The notes under the pieces are model-generated. The model saw nothing but the letters and a program-made list of their open reading frames with translations, searched no databases and had not been told where the DNA came from. DNA of 64,000 nt from Nymphaea colorata (lineage: Eukaryota > Streptophyta > Magnoliopsida > Nymphaeales > Nymphaeaceae), in assembly GCF_008831285.2 (NCBI RefSeq), contig NC_045147.1, forward strand, positions 21,344,981 to 21,408,980, in the 5' to 3' direction. Shown one piece after another: positions 38,791-51,631 of this stretch; the stretch's first letter is position 1; the number at the start of each line of letters is the position of its first letter. A program made the translations under genes and the position numbers.

Positions 38791-38793
<3 letters not shown>

Positions 38794-40615
38794 GGATTGA
38801 TGAAGTTGCCTCTAGACATAATCTTGGTGCCTCCAAGCGTTGCCCTCATCATTGGCTACCATGTAGTCTTGTGGTGCATTCTCAAGACACAGCCTCTCCG
38901 CACCAGAACAGGCATCACTGCAATGCGAAGAAGAATGTGGGCTCTCACTCTAATGGAGGTACTGTAATAGCATCGTCTTGTTACAAGCAAGATAGAAAGA
39001 GATAGTTACTGTGCTGTTGGCAGTTTCTTTTCATGTCTTAAAACTATTGCTTCTCGCATACAAGTCGAAACAAACGGATAAATTTCATGAAGGTCGGGCA
39101 AAATAATGTGATTTTTTGCCATAGAAACGGCATCCGTCTAATATCTTTGGTGTAAGCAGTTGGTAGGATCTCCTTTTAGCAGTAACATATCTGATATTTA
39201 TCTAGCTGGTCCGAATATGAACCTTTCATTCTCAATCCCATACCATAGGGCTATTTTCTACTTTTAGGGTGATACTGAGTGAAAGGGATCCATATCATAT
39301 AAATTTCCCTATCACAACCTTCTAAAGCTAGAGGGCTTCATACTTAGAGGGGTCTAATATCCTAAAGCACCCGCCTGTCCAATCTTAACTTATCTTGATC
39401 TCTTTTTTTTTTTTCTTTTAATGGTGGGTGGTTCATTTCACCACCCCTAAGAGAGGCCGCCGGCTTCCTCTTTGTGCCGCTCTTGGGTTTCATAGAGTAT
39501 GCTTCGAAATCTTTTACGGTCCAGAAATAAAACGCACTGGGACGTGATAGTGACCACTCCAAAATTAAAAACATGAGTCCTTAGAAGAGTCAGACCACCC
39601 ATTGCACTTAAAATAATAATATGAAAAACAAGCATGTATCAAACCCCCTTCTACCAAACTTGATGGGAATAATTTAGGCTAACGATTCAAGGAAATTAAA
39701 TGATAGACATTCAGATGCAATTTTGAGAATGATAGATATTCAATTGCAAATATAAAAGACAGGTTTTTTTTTTCTTTTTTTCAAGAGGCTAAATACTCTT
39801 CAAATATCAAAGGATGAGAGGGAAAACTAAAGAGAGAAACAAGTTTGTCTCTTTAGTTTTAGGGCTATTTTAAAATCTTAAAAAACAGTTTGTCTTCAAT
39901 ATTTGCAACTTACCTTACTGCTTGAAAAGGTAATTTTGTTTCGTTAATTGAACTCCAATTAGATATGCTTATACATAGAGATGCGCGTATGTGTATGGGG
40001 TGCATATTAGAGTGGTTGAAACCCGATAACCGAGGCTGCAATCTAACGTGACAGAAGAGTTTCAATATGTTTTCAGTTTTTGTATGGTTTGAACAATTTC
40101 AGAATGGCTCCGAAGGCATGTTGGGAGTTCAGTCACTCAGGAACAGTTTAATGGCAGCCATACTGGCTTCGACCATAGCAATATTCACAAATTCAGCCTT
40201 GGCAGCAATGATGAACAACATCTACAATGCTCACAAGCTGCTCCATCTCTCCCCGTTTGGCTCACAAGGAGACTCCATTATTCTGCTGAAGTACTCGCTG
40301 TCGTCCATCTTCCTGCTGGCGAGCTTCTTCTGCAGCTCCTTAGGCATCGGCTTCTTGACGGAGGCGAACTTTCTGATCAACGTGACAGAGGGAGCTACGG
40401 CGAAAACTGCACATACCATGCTCGAGCTAGGATCCGAGCTCGCCTCTGTAGGTAACAGAGTGCTCTTTGCTGCAGTGCCCGTGCTGCTGTGGATGTTTGG
40501 TCCTGTGTCCATGGCAGTATCGTCCGTGTTGCTTGTTTGCTTCTTTTATGATCGTGATTTTAACTCTGGCTGTCGCAGTGGGGATGCGAACCACGATTCG
40601 GCAAGCCAGTTTTAA
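38791..40615 (+). CDS. DUF599 family membrane protein (2 exons)
   Basis: The family is plant membrane proteins of unknown biochemical function. Exon 1 (38791-38958, 56 codons) and exon 2 (40103-40615) join in phase 0 with a GT-AG intron and give 226 residues, close to the usual 220-250. Family landmarks are the first hydrophobic segment (PPSVALIIGYHVVLW), the TRTGITAMRRRMWAL stretch before the splice, RNSLMAAILASTIAIF, a cytosol- or lumen-facing loop with LKYSLSSIFLLASFFCSS, NFLINV near residue 140, and the conserved PVLLWMFGPVSMA near the end. About four membrane segments are predicted. The last 25 or so residues are polar and do not look conserved. The ATG at 38791 is the only sensible start, directly after the GA array. 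Confidence 0.87.
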
Positions 40616-41092
40616 AACGACCATGCGTGTTGACTGTGACAAAGAAGAATTTGTTTCTTTTTTTTTTTTTTCATTGAACTTGGTGGATTTCATTGGATCA
40701 AGAAAACTTAGTAAAACCAGTTTAGAATGCGATTGAATCATGGCATATCTTGACTATGAATGGGATCTGCCGATTTCTCCATTCAGATTTCAGCTTTTCA
40801 CAGCATGAATATCCATTTGTATGTGTGTAGGCACTGGTTGTGCAACGAAGCCGATCAAGTTCATAACAATATATATGGGTATGGTTCCAAATAGGCCATA
40901 TATATATTATTGATCTGTATTTTTTAATAGTTTTCTTTATGAAAAACCAGAAACCAATCAACCATAGAGTAACGTCTGAAGGCAAAAATTCAATTTCTCG
41001 CCCGATATTTATGGATCTAAAGGAGCGAACTAGACAGTTTCGTGCACATGCCAGCAGGGCGTGCCCCTTATGGTAATTTAGGTCTGCCAACA

Positions 41093-42707
41093 TCTCTTTA
41101 TAAAGTCCTCATCGTCCCTCTAACCCTAGTAATCTCCCTTCTCTTTGGTTTCCCCTCTCTTTCTGGTTGGTGGCCGTTCTTATCTAAGGTTTATCGGCTC
41201 CGTGAATGCGGAAAGGAGCAACTTCGGAGGGGACCCCGTTTCATCTTTTCCTCATTCATGGCGTCAATGAGCCTTTCTTCTTCTCCTGGTTTCTTGTTCA
41301 AGGGTTTTTCTTTTACTAGGGTTTTGGTTGTCTTCCTTCTCTTTCTTGGTTTGTGGTAGTGGTTTCGACTGCGAAACGGAGAAGAAAATTGTTTTTTTTT
41401 TTTGCTGGGGTTTTTAAGTGTTTTGGATTCGCTGGGTTCTGTGCACAATAAGCCGATGCTGTGGATGAATAAATGAAATAAGCATGGTTAGGTGCACAGA
41501 GAGTAACCTTGAGTCATCATGTCTGCTCACTTTGATGCCTTTTGGCTCTGATAAGTGGGCCTGGATTAGACTCACATCATTTGATTACAGCTCTTGTTTA
41601 TGTATTTATGAATGCTTCTTCTTTTCTGAGATTCAAATGCAATGACGGTGATTTGCAAAGCCGCTTCATTGTTATAGTTGTCTGTATAGTCTTATGTCTT
41701 GGGGTTTATGTCCAAGTTCTTCTGTGGTCAAGTTTTATGACTTGTTATGGATTTCTTTGGCTTAATCGTATTCAAAGTTGTGGTTTTTCAGTTGTCATAC
41801 GATTGCTCTGTTTTTTCTTTCAGCGTGCTTCTTTTTTCAAGTTTCTGAGGTGACTCTGCAACTACAAATTCGTTTGGGACGTGGCTTTCTCTTTCATTCT
41901 ATGTTAAGTGTCAACAGAATAGTGGGTCAGTTGGCATCAGATATTGAAACCCTAATTTTTTTTTTGCATCATGTCTTTCCATCTGGAGAGTGAATGATTG
42001 GATCAGGGTGTAGAAGGGATGGACGGATTAGCGTGTAGAAGGGATGGACTTATCTCAAACTGGCCAATTCATCTTTTCCTACTGAATACCACCATCAATT
42101 TCAATTATTCAATTCGATTCTTTAGCACCAAAAAACTCATATAAAGTACCTTAATAAAGATCCATAAAGAATTGTGCATCTTTAGGCTGTATTGGGAAAC
42201 CACATAAAAATGGAAAATTGTTTAATTGTTCTGTTCATTTCAGAATAATGTTGAGAGGTTTCATGAAGTCACCCAATTGCAAAAGAAAATTGTAACTGTG
42301 TTTCCAAAGAATATGGGTTCAGTTTTGGTAAGTTTTCCTCCAACAGAAAATTTGTCACTGTTTCCTGACAAAGAAAGTTCATTGGAGAAATTGGTAGGTT
42401 CAAGACTTATATATATGTGCTTAGACACCTAACAAGCAACGTGGAAATAATGCTAAATTACTGAAATTTTTTCTCATTTTTCTTCCAAGTATTCATCTCC
42501 ATCTCAAGATGGGTCGCCAAATTATTCCTTTTGGCTAAGATTTCTTTCAACTTAAGCTATGTGTCGCATGTTTATACTCTACGGAAGAACTATGTTGAAG
42601 AGGAATTTTAACCCCAATTTGATGATCTATTGGCTGACCAATATAACATATTTTCCAACTCTGTAAATGAGAATTGGGCTCAATGGAAGTTCCCTCCACA
42701 CAACCAG
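41093..42707 (+). pseudogene. Possible decayed or unidentified host gene
   Basis: I cannot name it. A TTTATAAAG at about 41097-41105 is followed by AACCCTAG (telo-box-like, about 41120-41128) and a CT-rich leader, a promoter style seen in translation-related genes. An ATG at 41260 opens MASMSLSSSPGFLFK. At 42244 a TTTCAG acceptor precedes 28 codons (NNVERFHEVTQLQKK...NMGSVL) ending exactly at a GTAAGT donor at 42328. From 42543 to 42707 another frame reads protein-like (YVSHVYTLRKNYVEEEF...DDLLADQYNIF...ENWAQWKF) with one in-frame stop. These pieces may be one broken gene or unrelated. Confidence 0.25.
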
Positions 42708-42849
42708 TGTTTTCATTTTATGACATTCAACTTTATATTTCTAGCAACAAATTCTGGGGGCTAAAGATTTTGAAAATTTTGTAGTTTGTAATTAATATAC
42801 ATGGGAGTTGGACAAAGCTGGAGTTAAGTTTTTAAGGGCCAAGAGTTGA

Positions 42850-43880
42850 GCTTGAACCCCGACTGCACATGGCGATGTTGGGACACAAACAGACCATGCA
42901 CTTGGTGCACGTAAATTGCTGTTTGATTCAAGTAAATTCGCTATTCAAAATTACCAATCTGAAAAAGTGGGATGCCAACTCCTTACATTGGGTTCAATTG
43001 TTTGATCACGTTAATCGGGCTGTAAGCGGACTTATTCAAACAAAAAAAAAAATCATTCTTTCTGTGGAAAGTTTTCCAACTGCTAAAATCAGACCACTTT
43101 AGGATGAAATAAAAAATATATATGTACTTGCAAAATGGGTGAAGCTGGCAACAGATTCCAGCAAATTCATAGGCATTTGAATTTTGAACCCGCAAATAGG
43201 GACGTCCCAAACACTAGACCCTTCGAATGCACCTGCCTGCGTCCCGTTCGTCCTGAATCCTGTTCCCACAGGAACCAACGATCCCGGAGCATCCTGTTCC
43301 GCTCGGCATGCGTTTGCTGTTTTGGTTCGGAGCCACAACACAAGAACAGGAAATCAAATGTGCCATGGGGAAGGGGTACTGGGCTGCAGACTTGGGCCGG
43401 CGGCCAGTAGGCTTAGTTCGAATCGCATGAGCACCCAAACTCATTGTGTTACACAATGGGAGGAAGGAATGCATGAGCTCAACCCTAGTGGTAGGCAGGG
43501 GCGGAGTTAAAAATTTTGATGAAAGAACCAAATTAAAGTTTTCAAATTTTGAGACGAATCGAAATATCAGTTTTCGAATTTTTATATAAGACAAGTAAAT
43601 TTTTTTAAAATTTACATGTAATTCTTTTTTTTAAGAGGAGACCAAGGCTCATGCGGACCTGCTCATTTAAGAAGAGCATGCAAACAATTGAAATTTCCTC
43701 CCACCCACTAGAAAAAGAAAGGAAAACATATATATAAATTTGAGGGAAGCCCTTGCTTTCTCCTACATTGGCTGCCTCCACTTATTATTGACACCATGAA
43801 AAGGCAGGTATTTGAGAGAAAATCGGGGGATTTTTCTGTGTAATCTTGATGAAGAAATCTAACGATTTATTTTCCTCTCT

Positions 43881-43918
<38 letters not shown>

Positions 43919-46187
43919 CATCGATATTTTTTACAAATGGAGAGGGTGATCGGAATGGTTAGTTGGATGACATTTTCCTGACTTTCCGAGATGGCAAAAT
44001 CTGTTACCTAATTTTATAAGGTAGGAAACTTCTACCAATGACAAGGACATTTTTTTTAATAGTTGGATTTTTGTGGCATCGTTATGAGCACTTGGAACCA
44101 TAGAATCCTGTTCATATTTGAAGTACCAACAAATCTCTTTTTATTGATTGTGTGTGTGTGGGCCTATTCTATCAAATGTTGCTGGATGGATAAAAAATAA
44201 TACTTAAAAATACCATAAATTTATTAAAAATACAATGGACTACAACTGCATCATAAAAAGAACCGGTAACACTTAGGTGATGGTTTTTTTAGTGATAAAT
44301 TTTTTATTTTTAGTGATCAGATAACATCCTTTTATACGATTCTCGTTAAAAAGAAAAGGAGTATTTACAAAGAAAAATGTATACATCTTATATTATAAAG
44401 AAAAAGTAACATAAAATCATCAAATTCCAACCCGGAAACTTATCTTTCCACATCCGCCATTTTAGAGAGAGAAAAATTTTCCAATTTCTTATGGGCCCTG
44501 CTCGGATACACGTCGCTTCGTGAGCAGAGGCGTTCCTACCACGAACTCTTTCCTTCGGTGACAAACGGCGTCACTTGACGCTTTCCGTCACGCCCTCTAC
44601 TTGCAACGCATGCTACCTACCTCCCTTCTCTTTTATATTTATGATATATTTTACTCTTTGGCCAGGAAAAGTTTACATTATTCGAAAACCTTAACAAACT
44701 TTTCATGTTTACTATTTAGAGGTTAGGTTGCCCTTAAAAGGTAAGGGAGTGAACACCAGCCCAGTCGAACGTGAGTTCAGCTCGACTCGACGTGTTAAGC
44801 TTGAATTCGACTGGATTAATGTTCGACAAACTCGTTTGAATGTAATTGATATTCATCATTACGTGTTGAGTTTGAACTCGACTTGATTAAAACTCGACAA
44901 ACTCTTTGAATAAAATTGATATTCATTGTTAGGTGTTGATCTCGAGCTCGACTTGGTTAAGGCTCGACAAATTCGATTAAAGCTCGAGTGTGATTGGGCA
45001 GTTACGTGTTGAGCTCAAACTTAACTCGAATATTTGAATGAGTGGACTTCGACTCGTTAAGCAAATGGCGAACTCATTCATTAACCGAACTTTAATAGCT
45101 TGATGAATTTTCGGAAAGTTAAATGGATGGGTTGGAAAAAGTAGGAAAACGAGAAGCAAAAGTAAAACCTACCACGATGGGACGTGGCACCTGATGCATG
45201 GGAATGCGTCAGCATTACATGTAAGCGCTGGTGTCAGTTTTTCTCTTGCAGTTCAAATGTTCGAATGTCCAAGTGGTTCCATCTTCCATGTTGCCAAAAG
45301 AGTCCTATTTGGTGTTTGCTTGGTGTTGTCCAACGGGTTGATATGAATTAGATTTAATAATAAAGTCTTTTTATTATTTTAATTTAATATTTGACAGTAC
45401 ATGTTCTAAGAACATTAAGTCGATAACGGCATGGCATCATTAAAGTAGAATATGTTGGTTTTATCAAATGGATTGTGACATTTAACTTTTTTGTTACAAA
45501 TTAAAATCCTGCTAGCCCTAACTACTTTGGTATAAGAGGTTAGATTTTGATACAAAAGCCAACAATGATAAAGCTTGAGAAACTGCGCTTTGATTACCAA
45601 GAAAGTGGTTCAAGCCCATAGTCCATGGTTGCTTCTTTTTGCACATATCCAATCCCAACTCAGGTGGCGGATCTAGGTGTGGGCAGTTGCCCACACAGAC
45701 CCACATAATCTGTTTTATTTACTTGTTAATTCACTTACGTATTTTAGTTTGTTCCACATTTCATCCCCCAAATCTACAATTTCTTTCATTAATATTTCTC
45801 AATCACAAATTTCTAGGCCCACCACCACAATTTCAACTACAAGTTGATGACCAAGTAAGCCTGAGTACTAAATACTCATTGGGTATTCTTGAATTTTGTG
45901 GTATTTTATATATAAACCAGAATGATAGGTTAGAGATAAAAACTAGACGCTTTAATTTTGATGTTTAAAATGTTTTTTTTTTCTATTATTGATATATTAA
46001 CATTATCATTTGTTTGGCCTCCAATAGAATCAAGATTTAATAATAAAATGATTCATAAAGTTGAATCAAAGCATGCATTATATCAAAATAGTTCTATAAA
46101 AATATTAAAATGTTTGTACTTTTATTTAAAATAATATTTTAGCAAAAAAATAAACAGCCTGACTTGAGCATCTAATTTCTACCAATT

Positions 46188-46243
<56 letters not shown>

Positions 46244-46440
46244 AAAAATATAATTTGAAAAACCTTTCAACCGACCCAGAAAGCAAAACATCATATGAAA
46301 TGTGGTTGCGGAGTTGTTAGACGTTGCTGACCTCGGGTTCGAGCAGGTTCGTTGGCGACGTGTGCGGTCCACATGAGGGTATCACCATACTTGGGTGATA
46401 ACGCATACGCAGTCCCCCAGCTACAAACATCACTATCCGC
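42850..46440. other. Repeat-bearing intergenic region before C4H
   Basis: No gene is recognisable. A somewhat GC-richer patch at about 43190-43510 contains short open frames that do not resemble any protein I know. GGCGGAG-type starts of dispersed repeats occur at about 43499 and 45664. An (AT)n array lies at about 43884-43914, and a (CT)n(AT)n tract at about 46189-46241. Confidence 0.5.
44807..45015. repeat. About 70-bp tandem units rich in CTCGAC words
   Basis: Units begin TCGACT(G/T)G at 44807, 44878 and 44948 (spacing 71 and 70). The first two carry CTCGTTTGAAT or CTCTTTGAAT and TTGATATTCAT; the third is shorter. Related words extend on both sides (44760-45070), and the vocabulary matches 10440-10720. 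Confidence 0.65.
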
Positions 46441-46474
46441 TGACCCCAATTCCAATTAGATAGAACCGGGCACG

Positions 46475-46550
46475 CCCCAACTACCCGCAGCCGTCACCGT
46501 TAACGTTACCGTCACCATGTAACGCCGTTAACATCCCCTGCTCTATAAGA
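46475..46550 (+). promoter_or_regulatory. C4H core promoter with AC-like and MYB-type sites
   Basis: A TATA box (CTCTATAAGA, 46541-46550) lies about 110 bases before the ATG. Upstream are CCAACTACC (46477-46485), close to the AC elements of phenylpropanoid promoters, two copies of CCGTCACC (46491-46498 and 46509-46516) and two of CCGTTAAC (46497-46504 and 46525-46532), which contain MYB-type cores. R2R3-MYB control of C4H is well established in other plants; binding here is inferred. Confidence 0.55.
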
Positions 46551-46657
46551 CATCCCCCACCTCCTCTTCCTCCTCCCAACTCTCGGTGACTCCGCCAGCT
46601 TGAGTGCAGAGGCATCGAGAGTGGCAACTTCGCCGAGAAAGTGAGGTCAGTGGAACC

Positions 46658-47453
46658 ATGGACTTAGTATTAGTAGAAAAGACCTTACTGGGTCTTTTCG
46701 CAGCGGCGGTCCTAGCCACAGTAGTGTCGAAGCTCCGGGGAAAGCGGCTCCGGCTGCCGCCCGGGCCGCTTCCGGTGCCCGTTTTCGGCAATTGGCTTCA
46801 AGTGGGCGATGACCTAAACCACCGGAACTTGACCCAGCTCGCACGCCGGTTCGGCGAGATTTTCCTCCTCCGAATGGGCCAGCGCAACCTGGTGGTCGTC
46901 TCGTCCCCGGAGCTGGCCAAGGAGGTGCTGCACACGCAGGGCGTCGAGTTCGGCTCCCGGACCCGGAACGTCGTGTTCGACATCTTCACCGGGAAGGGGC
47001 AGGACATGGTGTTCACGGTGTACGGGGAGCACTGGCGCAAGATGAGGCGGATCATGACCGTCCCGTTCTTCACGAACAAGGTGGTGCAGCAGTACCGGCG
47101 CGGGTGGGAGGATGAGGCGGCACGGGTCGTGGAGGACGTGAGGAACAACCCGAAGGCAGCCACCGAAGGGGTGGTGCTCCGCCGCCGGCTGCAGCTGATG
47201 ATGTACAACAACATGTATAGGATCATGTTCGACAGGAGGTTCGAGGGGGAGGACGACCCGTTGTTCCTCAGGCTCAAGGCGCTCAACGGGGAGCGGAGCA
47301 GGCTGGCCCAGAGCTTCGAGTACAACTACGGCGACTTCATTCCCATAATGAGGCCATTCCTCAGAGGTTACCTGAGGATGTGCAAGGAGGTCAAGGAGAT
47401 GAGGCTGAAGCTCTTCAAGGATTTCTTCGTAGAAGAGAGGAAGTAAGATTCTT

Positions 47454-47496
<43 letters not shown>

Positions 47497-48709
47497 GAGA
47501 TTGCTTAGAGGAGTTTTGATTAGAAGTCTGAAACGCCTCTCTTTATAGAAGCGAATTCATTGTCACTAGTTTACCTGCTCCCTCTGTCTGTCCCATTGAT
47601 GGGTAGTCCTTCAAATTTGGAAAAAATAAGTAATTTAAGGATCATGTTATTTAAAGATTATGCAATTTGTTCTTACACTATTGAAAGATCTGAATTATGG
47701 AAAATTTTTGGGCGCTATTTAGGAGGCTGGCTAGCACGACGACCTCTACTTCAGGCGAACTAAGATGCGCTGTAGATCACATTCTTGAAGCTGAGAAGAA
47801 GGGCGAGATCAATGAAGACAATGTTTTGTACATTGTGGAGAACATCAACGTTGCAGGTATTTTTCACATTTATTAAGGCTCTATTCTTTCTTGTTCAATT
47901 CATTGTTGTGATGATTACTATCAAAGAAGAGAAAAATCATGGGGGTGTATGAAGAGAACTGCAGTTTTTTAAGGTGTAACTTGGTGGATTCATCCAAGAC
48001 ATTGAATACCCTATGTTAATACGCCAATAATATGAATACAAAGAAAGAAAAAAGAACTAAACTTCTACAAATATAATAGCTGATGTTATGCTTTCTGGTG
48101 TAACTTACAGCAATCGAGACAACCTTGTGGTCAATCGAGTGGGGGATTGCAGAGTTGGTGAACCATCCGGATATCCAAAAGAAGCTCCGATCCGAACTGG
48201 ATTCAGTACTGGGAGCTGGGGTCCAGATTACCGAACCCGATGTGGCGAAGCTGCCATACCTCCAGGCAGTTATAAAGGAAACCCTCCGGCTGCGCATGGC
48301 GATCCCCTTGCTCGTCCCTCACATGAACTTACACGACGCCAAACTCGCCGGCTACGACATCCCTGCTGAGAGCAAGATCCTGGTCAATGCGTGGTTCCTC
48401 GCAAACAATCCGGATCAGTGGAAGAGGCCTGAGGAGTTCCGACCTGAAAGGTTCTTGGAAGAGGAATCAAAGGTCGAAGCAAATGGGAACGACTTCCGGT
48501 ACCTGCCTTTCGGAGTCGGCCGGCGGAGCTGCCCGGGGATCATCCTGGCATTGCCCATACTAGGGATCACAATTGGGAGGCTGGTCCAGAACTTTGAGAT
48601 GCTGCCACCACCAGGACAGAGCAAGGTGGACGTGACTGAGAAGGGGGGGCAGTTCAGCTTGCATATATTGAAGCACTCTACTATTGTATTGAAGCCCAGA
48701 GCTTTGTGA
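46658..48709 (+). CDS. C4H: Trans-cinnamate 4-hydroxylase, CYP73A class I (3 exons)
   Basis: C4H is the ER-anchored P450 that converts trans-cinnamate to p-coumarate, the second step of the phenylpropanoid pathway. Exons 46658-47442, 47723-47856 and 48111-48709 join in phase with GT-AG introns and give 505 residues, the canonical length. Landmarks are the N-terminal anchor (about 1-25), hinge PPGP (34-37), the substrate-recognition stretch [20 protein letters not shown], the I-helix AAIETT (306-311), the K-helix ETLR, and heme-binding [10 protein letters not shown] with Cys447. All sit at the positions usual for C4H. The N-terminus ([14 protein letters not shown]) is class I. The exon 2 acceptor is TATTTAG before 47723, giving ERKRLAST as in homologues. 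Exon 1 is much richer in GC than the surrounding DNA. It converges on the AK6 gene, about 790 bp away. Confidence 0.97.
47452..47497. repeat. (CT)n(CA)n microsatellite at the start of C4H intron 1
   Basis: A CT array runs directly into a CA array, starting about ten bases after the donor at 47443. Confidence 0.9.
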
Positions 48710-48959
48710 TTCATTTCTTTGTGTCTCTTTTGTTTGTCTATATGTGTTTGCTTTGTTGGTGTAATGGCCTAAAGACGAGAGAGAAGTATGAAAGGCCAAG
48801 CGAGTATCGAGTGGAGGAGACAGAAGGGATGAAGATAGAGAAATGTGAAGGGAGAACGTTCATGGGTGGGCTTGGTCCATAAACTTTTTGTATCCAGAGG
48901 AGTTCTTTCCGCAAACTTCAGTGAATTTATAAGGTCTGGTTAATGAGTTGCAAGATTTG

Positions 48960-49160
48960 TGTCGAAACCGGCAGGTTGCAATTCTGGGGTTTCGGTTGTA
49001 TCCAGTAGCAGAGCTACTGTGGCTAGTGTGGTCCAATGTCCACACCAGACCTTCCAACATCCCATTGCAGCGAAGTTAGATCCAAGTCCAGTTACATGCA
49101 GTGCCTACACCAGACTCGGGTTTGGTGACTCAAAATTGCCCCTCGGCCATCTCTAACAGT
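48960..49160. repeat. Dispersed repeat fragment between C4H and AK6
   Basis: The stretch 49009-49145 aligns by eye with 62567-62700: AGTAGC(A/G)GA, then CATCCCATT, TGCAGTGCCTACACCA against TGTAGTACCCACACCA, and GTGACT near the end. Both are copies of one repeat, here without clear ends. Confidence 0.6.
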
Positions 49161-49498
49161 GTTTCCTAGCCTCATGGCCAATCTCAGACCTGCAGGGCTC
49201 AAGACTGAGTTGCAAGCAACAGCAACAATGGAACTGGACGGCTACACCCAGCATTGAAAATCGTGAGCACAAGTGCCATGTAGACAATTTACCACTAACA
49301 ATAATAGATGTTTGGCATGTGCATATTGAACTTCCACAAAATACATAGCTCGAGTAAAACTGCCTTACAAAACTCATTAACAACATGAGCATAAATTTGG
49401 AAACCTGATATCAACTTTAAAGGATTAAAAAACAAACTAGGCATTTTGTCAGCCAGACATCCCAACATACCCGAGAACATTTTGCACTACAAACTATG

Positions 49499-51003
<1,505 letters not shown>

Positions 51004-51029
51004 CTCCTCTTCTCTTACAGATGCCTATA

Positions 51030-51600
51030 CTGCAGAAAATTGACAAACATATCTTGATCAAAGACCAATTTACACAATTGGGAAAGCAACCACGTGGAGA
51101 CAAATAACAGAAAAGTCTAAGAAAGAAGCAATTATAGAGAAGACAGGTAACAAAAAGGACTAGGGAAGGAGCAATTAGTAGAGTGAGATCGTATTAGATA
51201 TTTTCATTGAGTAAGCACATAAATATGAATTCAGGTTGGTTCAATTCCTTGACATAGAAAGTTAGAATGTGGTACATGTTCATCTGGTTAAAAAGTAAGA
51301 AAGTTCTTTCTGTCATGGATTACCATTGCCTCGGAAGCTATTTATTGCTAAATGCGAGCAGTTTCCTGCAGCAAGTTTGTTTCAGCAAGTTAAAATTTAA
51401 TGCCTAAGACAGTTCACACCACTCTATAAGACGCACAATACATGTAGAAACAATTGGCAGGGCTGGTTACTCTTTCCTAATAGCAGCCATATAAAATGAA
51501 AAGAAATCACAAAAGACAACAAAAAGGAAAAGGCATAGAAAAGGGTGAAATCATATGATGATCACCATGTGTTTACTGTCTTACGACTAGAGGAAGTAGC

Positions 51601-51631
<31 letters not shown>

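Noticed and set aside
43400-43440. tRNA-like TTAGTTCGAATC
   Set aside because: No acceptor stem or D-arm can be built around it.
46798-47491. Two long minus-strand open frames opposite C4H exon 1
   Set aside because: GC-rich coding exons often leave the antisense frames open; the C4H frame explains the region fully.
47721-47730. Alternative acceptor AGGAG|GCTGG for C4H exon 2
   Set aside because: It also keeps frame but drops one basic residue; TATTTAG|GAGG gives ERKRLAST, matching the ERKKLAST of homologues, and total length 505.
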